Source: Hansschlegelia plantiphila
GTDB taxonomy: Bacteria > Pseudomonadota > Alphaproteobacteria > Rhizobiales > Methylopilaceae
Direction of reading: 5' to 3'
NCBI RefSeq assembly: GCF_027922265.1
Contig: NZ_BSFI01000008.1
Coordinates: 512,001-576,000 of the forward strand
Length of the DNA stretch: 64,000 nucleotides
Shown here: positions 46,685 to 54,838 of the stretch, one piece after another
Position numbering within the stretch: position 1 is the stretch's first letter
Layout: every line of letters starts with the position of its first letter
Position numbers and translations under genes: made by a program
Notes under the pieces: model-generated
Database searches by the model: none
What the model saw: only the letters and a program-made list of their open reading frames with translations
What the model was told of the DNA's origin: nothing

Positions 46685-47479
46685 ATGGAACTCAGCCAGA
46701 GCGCCATGTCCGAACGGCAACGCTTCTATCGCGCGAACTACCGCCAGCGCGTCGCCGGCTGGTACAACGGCTTCCTGCACATCACGATCATCTACGTGAT
46801 CGGCTTCACGGCGCTGTACATCTACCTGTCGAACGTCTCGGCCCCGTCATGGCTTGAGCTCCTGACGGTTCCCGTGACCTTCCTGTTCTGCAATTTCTTC
46901 GAATGGTGGCTGCATCGATACGTGATGCACCGGCCCTCGCGGAATCCGATCGCGCGCGCCGTCTACAACCGCCACACGCTGCAGCATCACCAGTTCTTCA
47001 CCGAACACGAGATGCGCTTCGCGGATCACCGCGACTACCGCGTGACGTTCTTCCCGCCCTACGCGCTCGCCACCTTCACGCTGATGTCGATCCCCGGCGC
47101 GATCGCGCTCGGGCTGCTGTTCTCGCCCAATGTCGGCTGGCTGTTCATCACGACCACCACGTCGATCTACATGATCTACGAGTTCATGCATTTCTGCTGC
47201 CATGTCGACGAGAACTGGTTCGTGGCGAACATGCCGTTCATCAACACCAACAGGCGCCACCACACCGCCCATCACGACCAGTCGATCATGATGGAGCGCA
47301 ACATGAACCTCACCTTCCCGATCATGGACTGGCTGTTCGGCACGTCCGATCTCGACCGGGGCCTGCTGGGGACGCTGTTCAACGGTTACAGCACCCGTCA
47401 CGTCCGAAAGGACATGCGCAAGACCTCGCGCACCCCTGGCGCCCGGACGCAGGCGGGCTTCGCCCAGCCGGCGGAGTGA
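46685..47479 (+). CDS. Fatty acid hydroxylase / sterol desaturase superfamily protein
   Basis: A 264-residue integral membrane di-iron oxygenase. Three histidine clusters are seen: HRYVMH (about 76-81), HTLQHHQFF (about 97-105) and RRHHTAHH (about 196-203), between four or so hydrophobic segments. The family inserts hydroxyl groups or double bonds into lipid or sterol-like substrates. GAGGAGG seven bases upstream gives a clear start. It is followed after 7 bp by small membrane-protein genes and appears to head the block regulated with the MFS/GntR genes. Confidence 0.9.
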   Translation: MELSQSAMSERQRFYRANYRQRVAGWYNGFLHITIIYVIGFTALYIYLSNVSAPSWLELLTVPVTFLFCNFFEWWLHRYVMHRPSRNPIARAVYNRHTLQHHQFFTEHEMRFADHRDYRVTFFPPYALATFTLMSIPGAIALGLLFSPNVGWLFITTTTSIYMIYEFMHFCCHVDENWFVANMPFINTNRRHHTAHHDQSIMMERNMNLTFPIMDWLFGTSDLDRGLLGTLFNGYSTRHVRKDMRKTSRTPGARTQAGFAQPAE

Positions 47480-47486
47480 CGGCGAC

Positions 47487-47876
47487 ATGGCGATGGTCGA
47501 GCCGAACGTCGCGGCGCTCCTCTGGTTCGCGCTGTTCGCGGGCGTGGCGGGTCTCGGCTTCTATGTGGTCGCCGGGGCCTTCCCGCTGTCGACGCGGGAC
47601 GATCTGACCGGCCATCCCGCGGGCGCGCCGCTCGCGGTCGTCAACGCGCTCGCCTTCGCCGCGCTCGCGGTCGGCGCGACGCTCTACGGCGTCGAGCACC
47701 TGCGCTGGACGAGCGTGGTGATCGTCGCCGGCCTCGCCCTCCTGTTCGCGCCCGGCGTCTTCCACATCTGGCCGCAGCGCTGGCGGGACGGGTTGTCGGG
47801 CCTCGCCATCATGCTCGGCCTCACCGCGGCTGCGATCGCGGCGCTTCAGCTCGTCGGCGGCGTCTACGCCGCCTGA
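47487..47876 (+). CDS. Small hydrophobic membrane protein, function unknown
   Basis: A 129-residue protein with about four transmembrane helices (for example ALLWFALFAGVAGLGFYVV and AIMLGLTAAAIAALQLVGG). I do not recognise a family. It starts seven bases after the hydroxylase stop and probably belongs to the same operon, where it might help anchor or supply electrons to the oxygenase. Confidence 0.75.
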   Translation: MAMVEPNVAALLWFALFAGVAGLGFYVVAGAFPLSTRDDLTGHPAGAPLAVVNALAFAALAVGATLYGVEHLRWTSVVIVAGLALLFAPGVFHIWPQRWRDGLSGLAIMLGLTAAAIAALQLVGGVYAA

Positions 47877-47911
47877 AACACGGGACAAGACGAACCCGAA
47901 CGGAGGAAACG

Positions 47912-48115
47912 ATGCCATTCCCGGTCAAGATGGGCCTGACGGTCGTGGTGCTGCTCGCGGCGGTCGCCGGCTGGTTCTACATGGGCTGGCTCGGCAAGAC
48001 GGGGCCGCAGATGGCGGTGCTGTTTCTCGGGCCGTTCACGGCCGGCAGCCTCTGGATCTTCCCCGAGGTGATGCGCGGCAAGGCGGACAACAAGCCGAAG
48101 GTCGCCGCGCGATGA
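47912..48115 (+). CDS. Short membrane protein of 67 residues
   Basis: Two hydrophobic segments (LTVVVLLAAVAGWFYMGWL and MAVLFLGPFTAGSLWIF) and a basic tail are all that is visible. GGAGG lies nine bases upstream of the ATG at 47912. The stop overlaps the next start by ATGA, which supports it as a real gene. The family is not recognised. Confidence 0.7.
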   Translation: MPFPVKMGLTVVVLLAAVAGWFYMGWLGKTGPQMAVLFLGPFTAGSLWIFPEVMRGKADNKPKVAAR

Positions 48116-48414
48116 AGACCTATCAGGGCGACCGCACCATCGACGGCGTCGTCGTCACCGTCGACGGCGCCGTTCTCGACCCGCGCGACGACCTCAAGCG
48201 CTACTGCGAAGATTTCGAATGGAGCTACGAGGGGCCCGCCCCGCGTCAGCTCGCCTTCGCGATCCTCCTCGACCATTTCGGGGACGCAAGCCGGGCCGAG
48301 CGGCTAGCCGAGCGCTTCATGCGCGACGTCGTGGCGAACTTCCAGAACGAGTGGGAGATGACGTCCGCTGACGTCGACCGCGCGCTGGCCGGCCCCGGAG
48401 CAGCGGCGGCCTGA
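48112..48414 (+). CDS. DUF6166-type small protein
   Basis: A 100-residue soluble protein. The N-terminus MKTYQGDRTIDGVVVTVDG and the central FEWSYEGPAPRQLAFAILLDHFGD fit the uncharacterised DUF6166 group, which is often found in mobile or accessory contexts. Its ATG overlaps the stop of the preceding membrane-protein gene by four bases, so they are translationally coupled. No catalytic residue pattern is evident. Confidence 0.8.
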   Translation: MKTYQGDRTIDGVVVTVDGAVLDPRDDLKRYCEDFEWSYEGPAPRQLAFAILLDHFGDASRAERLAERFMRDVVANFQNEWEMTSADVDRALAGPGAAAA

Positions 48415-48524
48415 GCCGCCGTCGACCCTCCAGCCCTCCCCTCCCGTCGTCTTCCGGCTCCAGCCGGAGATTCCGTCACGAGCGGCCGCCGCGAGAGCTG
48501 CGCGCCGCCTCCGAGAGATCGCCC

Positions 48525-49409
48525 ATGCCGAGCGCAACCGTCGAAACCAAGCCGCGCGAGAAACGGACCATCAGCGAGATCCGGGAGTCGAAGCGCTCGG
48601 GCGAGAAGATGGTCTACATGTCGGTCCCCGACTACACGTCCGCCAAATGGGCGGAGATGGCGGGCGTCGACGTCGCGGTCGTCGGCGACAGTCTCGCCAT
48701 GATCGCCCATGGCCACGCCAACACGATCCCCGCGACGATGGACATGATGGTCATGCACGCCCAGGCGATCCGCCGGGGCGCGCCGAACACCTTCGTGCTC
48801 GGCTGCATGCCCTACCAGAGCTACCACACGGTCGACCGGGCGCTGGCGAACGCCACGCGATTCATGCAGGACGCGCTGACTGACGCGGTGAAGCCGCAGG
48901 GCGGACGGTCGCAGGCCCACATCCTCAAGGCGCTGGTCGACGCCGGGATACCGACCGCCTCGCATATCGGCCTGACGCCGCACACGATCGCGAATTTCGG
49001 CGGCTTCAAGATCCAGGGCAAGACGGCGGACGCCGCGATGAAGATCCTGGAGGACGCGCTCGCGATCGAGGACGCCGGCTGCTTCATGCTCGAGTTCGAG
49101 GCTGTGCCGGCGCGGATCGCGACGCTGATCTCCAGCCAGCTCACCATACCGACCATCGGCATCGGCGCGGGCGTCGGGACCGACGGCCAGATCCTGCTCT
49201 GCCACGACCTGCTCGGGGTCTTCACCGACTTCAAGCCGAAGTTCACCAAGCGCTACGCCAAGCTGACCGAGGTCGCGGTCGCCGGCATCCGCGACTATGT
49301 CCGCGAGGTGAAGGAGGGCGCGTTCCCCGACGACGACCATTCCTATTCGGTGAAGGACGAGGAATTCGAGAAGTTCGCCGCGATGGTCGAGAAGCGGCGG
49401 CAGATCTGA
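48525..49409 (+). CDS. PanB-family (ketopantoate hydroxymethyltransferase-like) protein, altered metal site
   Basis: A 294-residue TIM-barrel protein of the PEP-mutase/PanB superfamily. Family marks are GVDVAVVGDSLAM with Asp55, SHIGLTPH, GGFKIQG, and the general-base region FEAVP (Glu192). In E. coli PanB the magnesium ligands are Asp45, Asp84 and Glu114. Here the position of the second is Cys94 (VLGCMPY rather than LADLP/ADMP) and of the third Gln125 (VKPQGG rather than VK-EGG); Lys123 is kept. It may therefore not make ketopantoate. It is convergent with the GntR gene and follows the small-protein genes at 110 bp. Confidence 0.85.
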   Translation: MPSATVETKPREKRTISEIRESKRSGEKMVYMSVPDYTSAKWAEMAGVDVAVVGDSLAMIAHGHANTIPATMDMMVMHAQAIRRGAPNTFVLGCMPYQSYHTVDRALANATRFMQDALTDAVKPQGGRSQAHILKALVDAGIPTASHIGLTPHTIANFGGFKIQGKTADAAMKILEDALAIEDAGCFMLEFEAVPARIATLISSQLTIPTIGIGAGVGTDGQILLCHDLLGVFTDFKPKFTKRYAKLTEVAVAGIRDYVREVKEGAFPDDDHSYSVKDEEFEKFAAMVEKRRQI

Positions 49410-49416
49410 GCGCGGC

Positions 49417-50151
49417 TCAGATTTCGAGCGTCCTGCGCGCGAAGCTCTCGATATAGTCCATCAGCCGGTCGGAGGCGGCCGACGCCGCCTCCCGGTTGCG
49501 GCTTGCGATCGCCTCGGCGACCTCGGCGTGGAGCCGAGCTGACAACGGCAGGTCTCCGACCTCGCGGTAGTGCTGATACCAGAACCGCCGCGACAGCGCG
49601 GTCATCGTGCTGATCGAGCGGACCGCGAACTCGTTGCGGGCTGCGGCCGCCGTCAGCTGGTTGAATTCGCGGTCGAGCCGCATGAAGGCGAGATCGTCGG
49701 CGGCCGCAGCCGACGCGCGCATCGCGATTGCGATCTCCGCGAACCGGCGCCGCTCGGCGGGATCCGCGCGTTCCGCGGCGAGACGCGCGAGCAGCGCCTC
49801 AAGGACCCGTCGCGTCTCGAGCAGCCGCAGCTGGCTCTTCAGGTTTATTTCGGAGACCAGGATCCCGCGCCGCGGAATGACGACGACCAGCCCGTCGCGG
49901 GCGAGGCGCTGCAGCGCCTCGCGGATCGGGGTGCGGCCGATCGAAAGGCGCTCCGACAAGGCGAGTTCGCTCAGGAAGGCCCCGGGGGGCAGCTGCAGCG
50001 TGGTGATCAGCTCCTCGAGCTGAAGATAGGCCTGATCGGTGAGCGTCGCCGCCGAGCGGTCGTCGCCCGTCGCCCGCTCGACCACGGCCGGCGACGGGCC
50101 GTCCTTGATCTCTGCGGCCGGCTGCTCTGCGAAGTCTGTCATCGGATCCAC
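49417..50151 (-). CDS. GntR-family regulator, FadR/FCD subgroup
   Basis: A 244-residue regulator. The winged helix (about 38-105) includes LSERLSIGRTPIREALQRLARDGLV, and the C-terminal FCD helical domain contains MRLDREFNQL and a His-rich end (RLHAEVAEAI) typical of metal-assisted carboxylate-ligand sensing. The ligand is probably a small organic acid. It is divergent from the MFS carrier, with 136 bp between, and convergent with the PanB-like gene. The tandem TGATA elements are candidate targets. Confidence 0.9.
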   Translation of the reverse strand: MDPMTDFAEQPAAEIKDGPSPAVVERATGDDRSAATLTDQAYLQLEELITTLQLPPGAFLSELALSERLSIGRTPIREALQRLARDGLVVVIPRRGILVSEINLKSQLRLLETRRVLEALLARLAAERADPAERRRFAEIAIAMRASAAAADDLAFMRLDREFNQLTAAAARNEFAVRSISTMTALSRRFWYQHYREVGDLPLSARLHAEVAEAIASRNREAASAASDRLMDYIESFARRTLEI

Positions 50152-50231
50152 GACGCGTCGAAGGAGGCCCCGATCCTAGAGCCCGTCGTCGGCCCCGCCA
50201 AGAGTTCGACGAAGTGTGGCTTGTGTGGCTC

Positions 50232-50247
50232 TGATATATGACTGATA
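50232..50247. promoter_or_regulatory. Tandem TGATA element in the GntR-MFS divergent region
   Basis: TGATA (50232-50236) and TGATA (50243-50247) are 11 bp apart start to start, as in the copy at 46619-46634. Read as part of a promoter, TTGTGT (50221-50226) and TGATAC (50243-50248) are 16 bp apart, so a bound regulator would block the MFS promoter. Confidence 0.5.
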
Positions 50248-50287
50248 CTTTTCAATAAGAAAAAACAGATACAGGGGAGGACTGAGG

Positions 50288-51703
50288 ATGGCGGACATTA
50301 CGTTCGGATCTGGGGCTGCGGCCGGCGTCTCGGGCGTACGCCCGACCGCCGCGACAGCGTCTGACGTCATGATCGCGGCGCGGCTCGACCGGCTGCCGAT
50401 GACAGGCTACCAGCGCATGATCTTCTCGATCGTCGCGACCGCATGGTTCTTCGACTCGATCGATCTCGGCTCGCTCACCTTCCTGCTGGGCTCGATCAAG
50501 GCCGAGTTCAACCTCACGACCGCCCAGACCGGGCTACTGTCGAGCATGAGCTTCCTCGGCATGTTCGCGGGCGCAGCCCTCGCCGGCATGCTGGCCGACA
50601 AGATCGGCCGCCGGACGGTGTTTCAGATCAGCATGATATTCTGGGGCGCGGGCAGCCTCTGGTGCGCCTACGCGCCGGACGCCGCGGCTCTCGGCTATGC
50701 GAGGCTGATGCTCGGCTTCGGCATGGGCATGGAGTTTCCCGTGGCTCTGGCGATCGTCTCCGAGTTCGTGCCGACCACGAAACGCGGCCGCTATCTCGCG
50801 ATCCTCGAGGGATTCTGGCCCCTCGGCTTCATCTGCGCGGGCCTGCTCAGCCTGTTCTTCCTGTCCTATTTCAGCTGGCGCACGATGTTCCTGGCGCAGG
50901 CGATCCCCGCGCTCTTCCTGTTCGTCGTCCGCGTGCTCGTGCCGGAATCCCCGCGCTGGCTCGCCGACCAGGGGCGCTCGGACGAGGCGGAGCGCGTCAT
51001 GAGCCACATCGAGTCCAAGGTGACCGCGCGGCTCGCCGCGGGCCGGACGCTGGACGATCCGCGGCCGCTCGCGGCGCAGGCGAGGGGGGAGCGGCGCTTC
51101 TCCTTCCTCGAGCTCTGGTCGAAGGGCTACGCCAGCCGCACGGTGATGATCTGGACGACCTGGTTCTTCGCCCTGCTCGGCTTCTATGGCCTGACCACCT
51201 GGCTCGGCGCGCTGCTCCAGGAGGCGGGCTATTCCGTCACCAAGTCGGTGAGCTACACGATCCTGATCTCGCTCGCGGGCGTGCCGGGCTTCATCACCGC
51301 GGCCTGGCTCGTCGAGGCGTGGGGGCGCAAGGGCACGTGCGCCCTGATGCTGCTCGGCTCGGCGGCCGCGGCCTACGCCTATGGCCACGCGCCGTCGTTC
51401 GAGCTGCTGATCGTATTCGGGCTGCTGATGCAGTTCTTCCTGTTCGGCATGTGGTCGGTCCTCTACGCCTACACGCCGGAGCTCTACCCGACGCGCGCTC
51501 GCGCCACGGGGGCGGGCTGCGCCTCGGCCGTCGGCCGCATCGGCTCGCTGATCGGGCCTTATGCGATCGGGGTGGTGCTGCCGACGCTCGGCCACGGCGG
51601 AGTCTTCGCGCTGGGCGCGGGCTCGTTCGTGATCGCGGCCCTCACCGTCCTCATCCTGGGCGTCGAGACCAAGGGCAAATCGCTCGAGGCGATTTCCGGA
51701 TAG
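50288..51703 (+). CDS. MFS transporter, aromatic-acid/sugar-porter-like
   Basis: A 471-residue 12-helix carrier. The family loop is GMLADKIGRRTVF between helices 2 and 3, and PESPRWLADQGRSDEAERVM follows helix 6, as in the AAHS and sugar-porter groups. It most probably imports a small organic acid by proton symport. GGGGAGG lies about 12 bp upstream of ATG 50288. A strong terminator at 51717-51744 ends the transcript. Its divergent GntR regulator is the usual arrangement for acid catabolic clusters. Confidence 0.92.
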   Translation: MADITFGSGAAAGVSGVRPTAATASDVMIAARLDRLPMTGYQRMIFSIVATAWFFDSIDLGSLTFLLGSIKAEFNLTTAQTGLLSSMSFLGMFAGAALAGMLADKIGRRTVFQISMIFWGAGSLWCAYAPDAAALGYARLMLGFGMGMEFPVALAIVSEFVPTTKRGRYLAILEGFWPLGFICAGLLSLFFLSYFSWRTMFLAQAIPALFLFVVRVLVPESPRWLADQGRSDEAERVMSHIESKVTARLAAGRTLDDPRPLAAQARGERRFSFLELWSKGYASRTVMIWTTWFFALLGFYGLTTWLGALLQEAGYSVTKSVSYTILISLAGVPGFITAAWLVEAWGRKGTCALMLLGSAAAAYAYGHAPSFELLIVFGLLMQFFLFGMWSVLYAYTPELYPTRARATGAGCASAVGRIGSLIGPYAIGVVLPTLGHGGVFALGAGSFVIAALTVLILGVETKGKSLEAISG

Positions 51704-51716
51704 GCTGCAGCCGAAC

Positions 51717-51750
51717 GGTCGCGGGCGCATCTGCGTCCGCGGCCGGTCAC
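51717..51750. terminator. Bidirectional hairpin between MFS and DUF983 genes
   Basis: GGTCGCGGGCGCA (51717-51729) pairs with TGCGTCCGCGGCC (51732-51744) over 13 bp with two G-T wobbles. It lies in the 43-bp gap between convergent stops, and TCACTTTTCC follows on the plus strand. Confidence 0.75.
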
Positions 51751-52142
51751 TTTTCCACCTTCGCGTACTGCCGCCCCTCATGGGCGTCGTTGATGTATTG
51801 GCTCGCCACCAGCCAGCCTTTCAGGGGCCGCAGCGGCGGGATCATCGTCGCGAGCATCAGCGGCAGCGTCGTGAAGAGATGCAGCCAGTAGGGCGCCTGG
51901 TGGGCGACCTCGAGCCAGACCGCGAAGAACGCCGACGGCAGGCATGCGAAGGTGATGGCGAAGAAGGCGGGCCCGTCAGCGGGGTCGGCGAAGGAATAAT
52001 CGAGGCCGCAGACGTCGCATTTCGGCGCGAGCTTCAGGAAGCCGTCGAACAGACGGCCATCGCCGCAGTGGGGACAGCGCCCCTTGATTCCCGCGAGAAT
52101 CGGATTGGCGACCTGAGGACGGGTGGGCGCGTCGCCTGGCAT
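51747..52142 (-). CDS. DUF983 domain membrane protein
   Basis: A 131-residue protein. A zinc-ribbon-like part with CPHCGDGRLF and CDVCGLDY (about residues 22-50) is followed by two transmembrane helices. DUF983 proteins are common in alphaproteobacteria, sometimes near cytochrome oxidase assembly genes, but their role is not known. ATG 52142 with AAGGAG six bases upstream is chosen over an ATG 19 codons earlier. Confidence 0.88.
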   Translation of the reverse strand: MPGDAPTRPQVANPILAGIKGRCPHCGDGRLFDGFLKLAPKCDVCGLDYSFADPADGPAFFAITFACLPSAFFAVWLEVAHQAPYWLHLFTTLPLMLATMIPPLRPLKGWLVASQYINDAHEGRQYAKVEK

Positions 52143-52678
52143 GGCGTCTCCTTCTCGGGGAACGACGTCGCGGATGCGGGCATTTCCCTGCCTGGACAAT
52201 GTAAGCCCGCGCCGCCTGAAATATCAGTCCGGAGCAGAGGCGCAGCCGATGGCCGCCCATGCCGGCCCCGCTATTGACTCTGCGCCTCCATGTCGTCGAC
52301 GTAGGCCGGAACGGCGCGCGGCTTGGCCTCGAGGCGGCATCGCCCCCCTTCCGCCAGGCCAAGCGCCTTCGGCCGTTCCGCGGGCGTCACTGTCGAGGGC
52401 CGCTCCCGGGCAGGTGGACTGCGAGGAATACGGCGAGGATCGCGAAGAACAGCGCTCCTAGAAAGTCGCCGAAGCGAACGTCGGCCTCGTGTTTCGTCCA
52501 CCACTGCTTGAATCGCATCACACTGAAGGTCGCGGCGACGAGGTTTGTTCCCGCGTCGACCCCCTTAAGGCGGCACGTCCGGTTGTGAGGATTGCGCCGA
52601 TGGGCGAGATTGAGAGGCTGACTGATCGAGGGTCGCCAGTCCGCTCGACGGCCGGCTTTGCTTGCGCAGGAGAGTCCA
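52143..52678. other. Intergenic stretch with little clear coding content
   Basis: No confident gene is seen in these 536 bases. Open frames here are short, Arg/Pro-rich and lack ribosome sites. A possible 43-codon reading frame with one transmembrane helix (52387-52518, minus strand) is listed separately. GGAGGCGATGCC-like arms around 52322-52340 could fold, but no clean terminator is evident. Confidence 0.5.
52387..52518 (-). CDS. Possible 43-residue single-helix membrane peptide
   Basis: The peptide starts MRFKQWWTKHEADVRFGD and continues with one hydrophobic segment (FLGALFFAILAVFLAVHL) and a short polar end. Composition differs from the Arg-rich shadow frames around it, which is why it is listed. 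No good ribosome-binding site lies upstream, and no family is recognised. It may be spurious. Confidence 0.25.
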   Translation of the reverse strand: MRFKQWWTKHEADVRFGDFLGALFFAILAVFLAVHLPGSGPRQ

Positions 52679-53143
52679 GTGTCCCGTCCGCCTCTGCCGC
52701 CGTTCACGCGCGAGACCGCGATCCAGAAGGTGCGCGCCGCCGAAGACGGCTGGAACGGCCGCGACCCGGCCAAGGTCGCGCTCGCCTACACGCCCGACAG
52801 CCGCTGGCGGAACCGGGCGGAGTTCATCAACGGCCGGGCCGAGATCGAGGCGTTCCTGACCCGCAAATGGGCCAAGGAGCTCGACTACCGCCTGATCAAG
52901 GAGCTCTGGACCTTCGCCGACGACCGCATCGCAGTGCGTTTCGCCTATGAATATCACGACGACAGCGGCAACTGGTTCCGCGCCTACGGCAACGAGAACT
53001 GGGAGTTCGACGCCGACGGCCTGATGAAAATCCGGCACGCCAGCATCAACGAGCATCCGATCGAGGAAGCCGATCGCAAATATCGCTGGCCCCTCGGGCG
53101 CCGGCCGGACGATCATCCGAGCCTCAGCGATCTCGGTTTCTGA
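52679..53143 (+). CDS. DUF1348 / SnoaL-like (NTF2-fold) protein
   Basis: A 154-residue protein of the nuclear-transport-factor-2-like fold. [20 protein letters not shown], the [13 protein letters not shown] segment and [20 protein letters not shown] are typical of the DUF1348 group, whose role is unknown although the fold often hosts small-molecule isomerases or dehydratases. The start is GTG 52679 with AGGAG six bases upstream; a TTG at 52658 has no such site. Confidence 0.88.
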   Translation: MSRPPLPPFTRETAIQKVRAAEDGWNGRDPAKVALAYTPDSRWRNRAEFINGRAEIEAFLTRKWAKELDYRLIKELWTFADDRIAVRFAYEYHDDSGNWFRAYGNENWEFDADGLMKIRHASINEHPIEEADRKYRWPLGRRPDDHPSLSDLGF

Positions 53144-53278
53144 GCCGAGCGAGGAGACCCGGCTGGCGCGCGGCGCCAAAAAATTAACGATGTCGCGCCA
53201 GAATCATGAGCGGAGCGTGCAAGCCCTCATCTTGAGGCGGGCGATTGCCGGCGATTGGCGCAGGGCCGCGCCCATGCG

Positions 53279-54829
53279 ATGAGCGGAACCGACGGACCCA
53301 TGGCGGACGTGCCGAACGGCGGATATCGGGGGTCTTCGTCCGACGGAGCGTGGCCGGAGGCTTTCGCCATGCTCGCCGCCCGACTGCGGCGCTCGATCTG
53401 GCTCGTCCTGGTGTTCGCGATCGCGGGCGCCGCGCTTGGACTGGCGGCGCGGGCCGCGCTGCCTCAGAAATTCAGCGCGACTGCGCAGATCCTGATCGAT
53501 CCCCGCGGCATGAACGTGTTCTCCAACGAGCCGGTCAACAGCCAGCTCGACGCCAACGCCGCCGTCAATTTCGTCGAAAGCCAGATGCAGGTCATCGGCT
53601 CCGAGCGGGTGCTGGCGCGCGTGATCCGCGACGAGAGCCTGAGCGAGGACCTCAAGTCCGGCGACGACGACGCGATCTCGCCGGCCGAGACGCAGCAGGG
53701 CGATCCCGCCGGCGACATGCGGCTGCGCCCGAGCCTCGGCGTGGACGGCAAACCGGTGGATCCGGCCGCGCTCAACGCACTGTCGCGCGCCATCACGATC
53801 AAGCGCAACGAACGCAGCTACATCGTCGACGTCACCGCGAGCGCGCGGACCCCCGAGCTCGCCGCGCGGCTCGCGAATGGCGTGGTGAAGGCGTTCATCG
53901 ACGAAGACGCCGCGAGCCGCGCCGAAGCCGGTCGGCGGCTGACCGGCGAACTCACCGGCCGTCTCGACGAACTGCGCAAGCGGTTGCAGGACTCGGAGTC
54001 GAAGGCCGAGGAATTCCGCCGGCAGAACGGCCTCGTGGCGTCGGGCGACAAGCTGATCGTCGAGCAGAAGCTCGGCGAGGCGGTGACCGAGCTCAGCGCC
54101 AGCCAGGCGCGGCTGTCCCGCGCCGAGGGCCGCGTCGACCAGCTCGACCGCGCCCAGCGCGACCTCGGTTCGCTCGGCGCGCTGACGCCGACCGAAGACA
54201 TGCGGACGATCTCCTATCTGATCGAGCGCCTGAGCGCGGCTCGGGAGAACCTGGCCGAACTCAGCCTGAACCTCGGCGCTCGCCATCCGGCGCTGGCCAG
54301 CGCCCGCAGCCGCGTCTCGGAGATCGACAGCCGGATCGTCGGCGAGCTGAACCGCATCCGCGAAGCTGCGAAGGCCGATCTCAACCGCGCCCGCGCCGAG
54401 CAACAGGGCCTCACCCAGACTGTCGCCGCGCTCTCCGCCGACGTCTCGAAGGCGCGCCAGGCGCAGATCGAGCTGCGCTCGCTCAGCCAGGACGTCGAGG
54501 CGAACAAGGCGCTGCTCGCGACCTTCGAAACGCGCGCCCGCGAGGCCAACGAATTCGGCCGGATCGCGACCGTAAACCTGCGGGTCGTCTCGGTCGCCTT
54601 GCCGACCGAGGGTCGCTCGGCGCTGTTCGGCGCGATCGTCTTCGCGATCGTCGGGGCCCTCGTCGGGGTGATCCTCGCGATCGGCCTCGTCACCCTGCTC
54701 GCGCTGCTTTCGATCGGCGAAAGCCGGGTCCCGGCTTTCGTGGCGCGCGAGCGCGTCGCCGTCCGCACCCCGCCCGCCAGCGGGGCCGGCGCCGGGGACC
54801 ATGTCCGCCGGGCGGCGCGGGCGAGCTGA
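53279..54829 (+). CDS. Wzz/GumC-type polysaccharide chain-length or export protein
   Basis: A 516-residue inner-membrane protein with the Wzz topology: a transmembrane segment near residues 32-58 (SIWLVLVFAIAGAALGLAARA), a Wzz domain (SATAQILIDPRGMNVF), a long periplasmic coiled coil (about 190-420), a GNVR-like region and a second transmembrane segment at 448-482. No C-terminal Walker motifs are present, so the tyrosine-kinase domain of Wzc/ExoP is absent. It opens the exopolysaccharide locus. ATG 53279 is chosen; a TTG at 53255 and an ATG at 53300 are alternatives. Confidence 0.88.
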   Translation: MSGTDGPMADVPNGGYRGSSSDGAWPEAFAMLAARLRRSIWLVLVFAIAGAALGLAARAALPQKFSATAQILIDPRGMNVFSNEPVNSQLDANAAVNFVESQMQVIGSERVLARVIRDESLSEDLKSGDDDAISPAETQQGDPAGDMRLRPSLGVDGKPVDPAALNALSRAITIKRNERSYIVDVTASARTPELAARLANGVVKAFIDEDAASRAEAGRRLTGELTGRLDELRKRLQDSESKAEEFRRQNGLVASGDKLIVEQKLGEAVTELSASQARLSRAEGRVDQLDRAQRDLGSLGALTPTEDMRTISYLIERLSAARENLAELSLNLGARHPALASARSRVSEIDSRIVGELNRIREAAKADLNRARAEQQGLTQTVAALSADVSKARQAQIELRSLSQDVEANKALLATFETRAREANEFGRIATVNLRVVSVALPTEGRSALFGAIVFAIVGALVGVILAIGLVTLLALLSIGESRVPAFVARERVAVRTPPASGAGAGDHVRRAARAS

Positions 54830-54838
54830 TACCGATCC

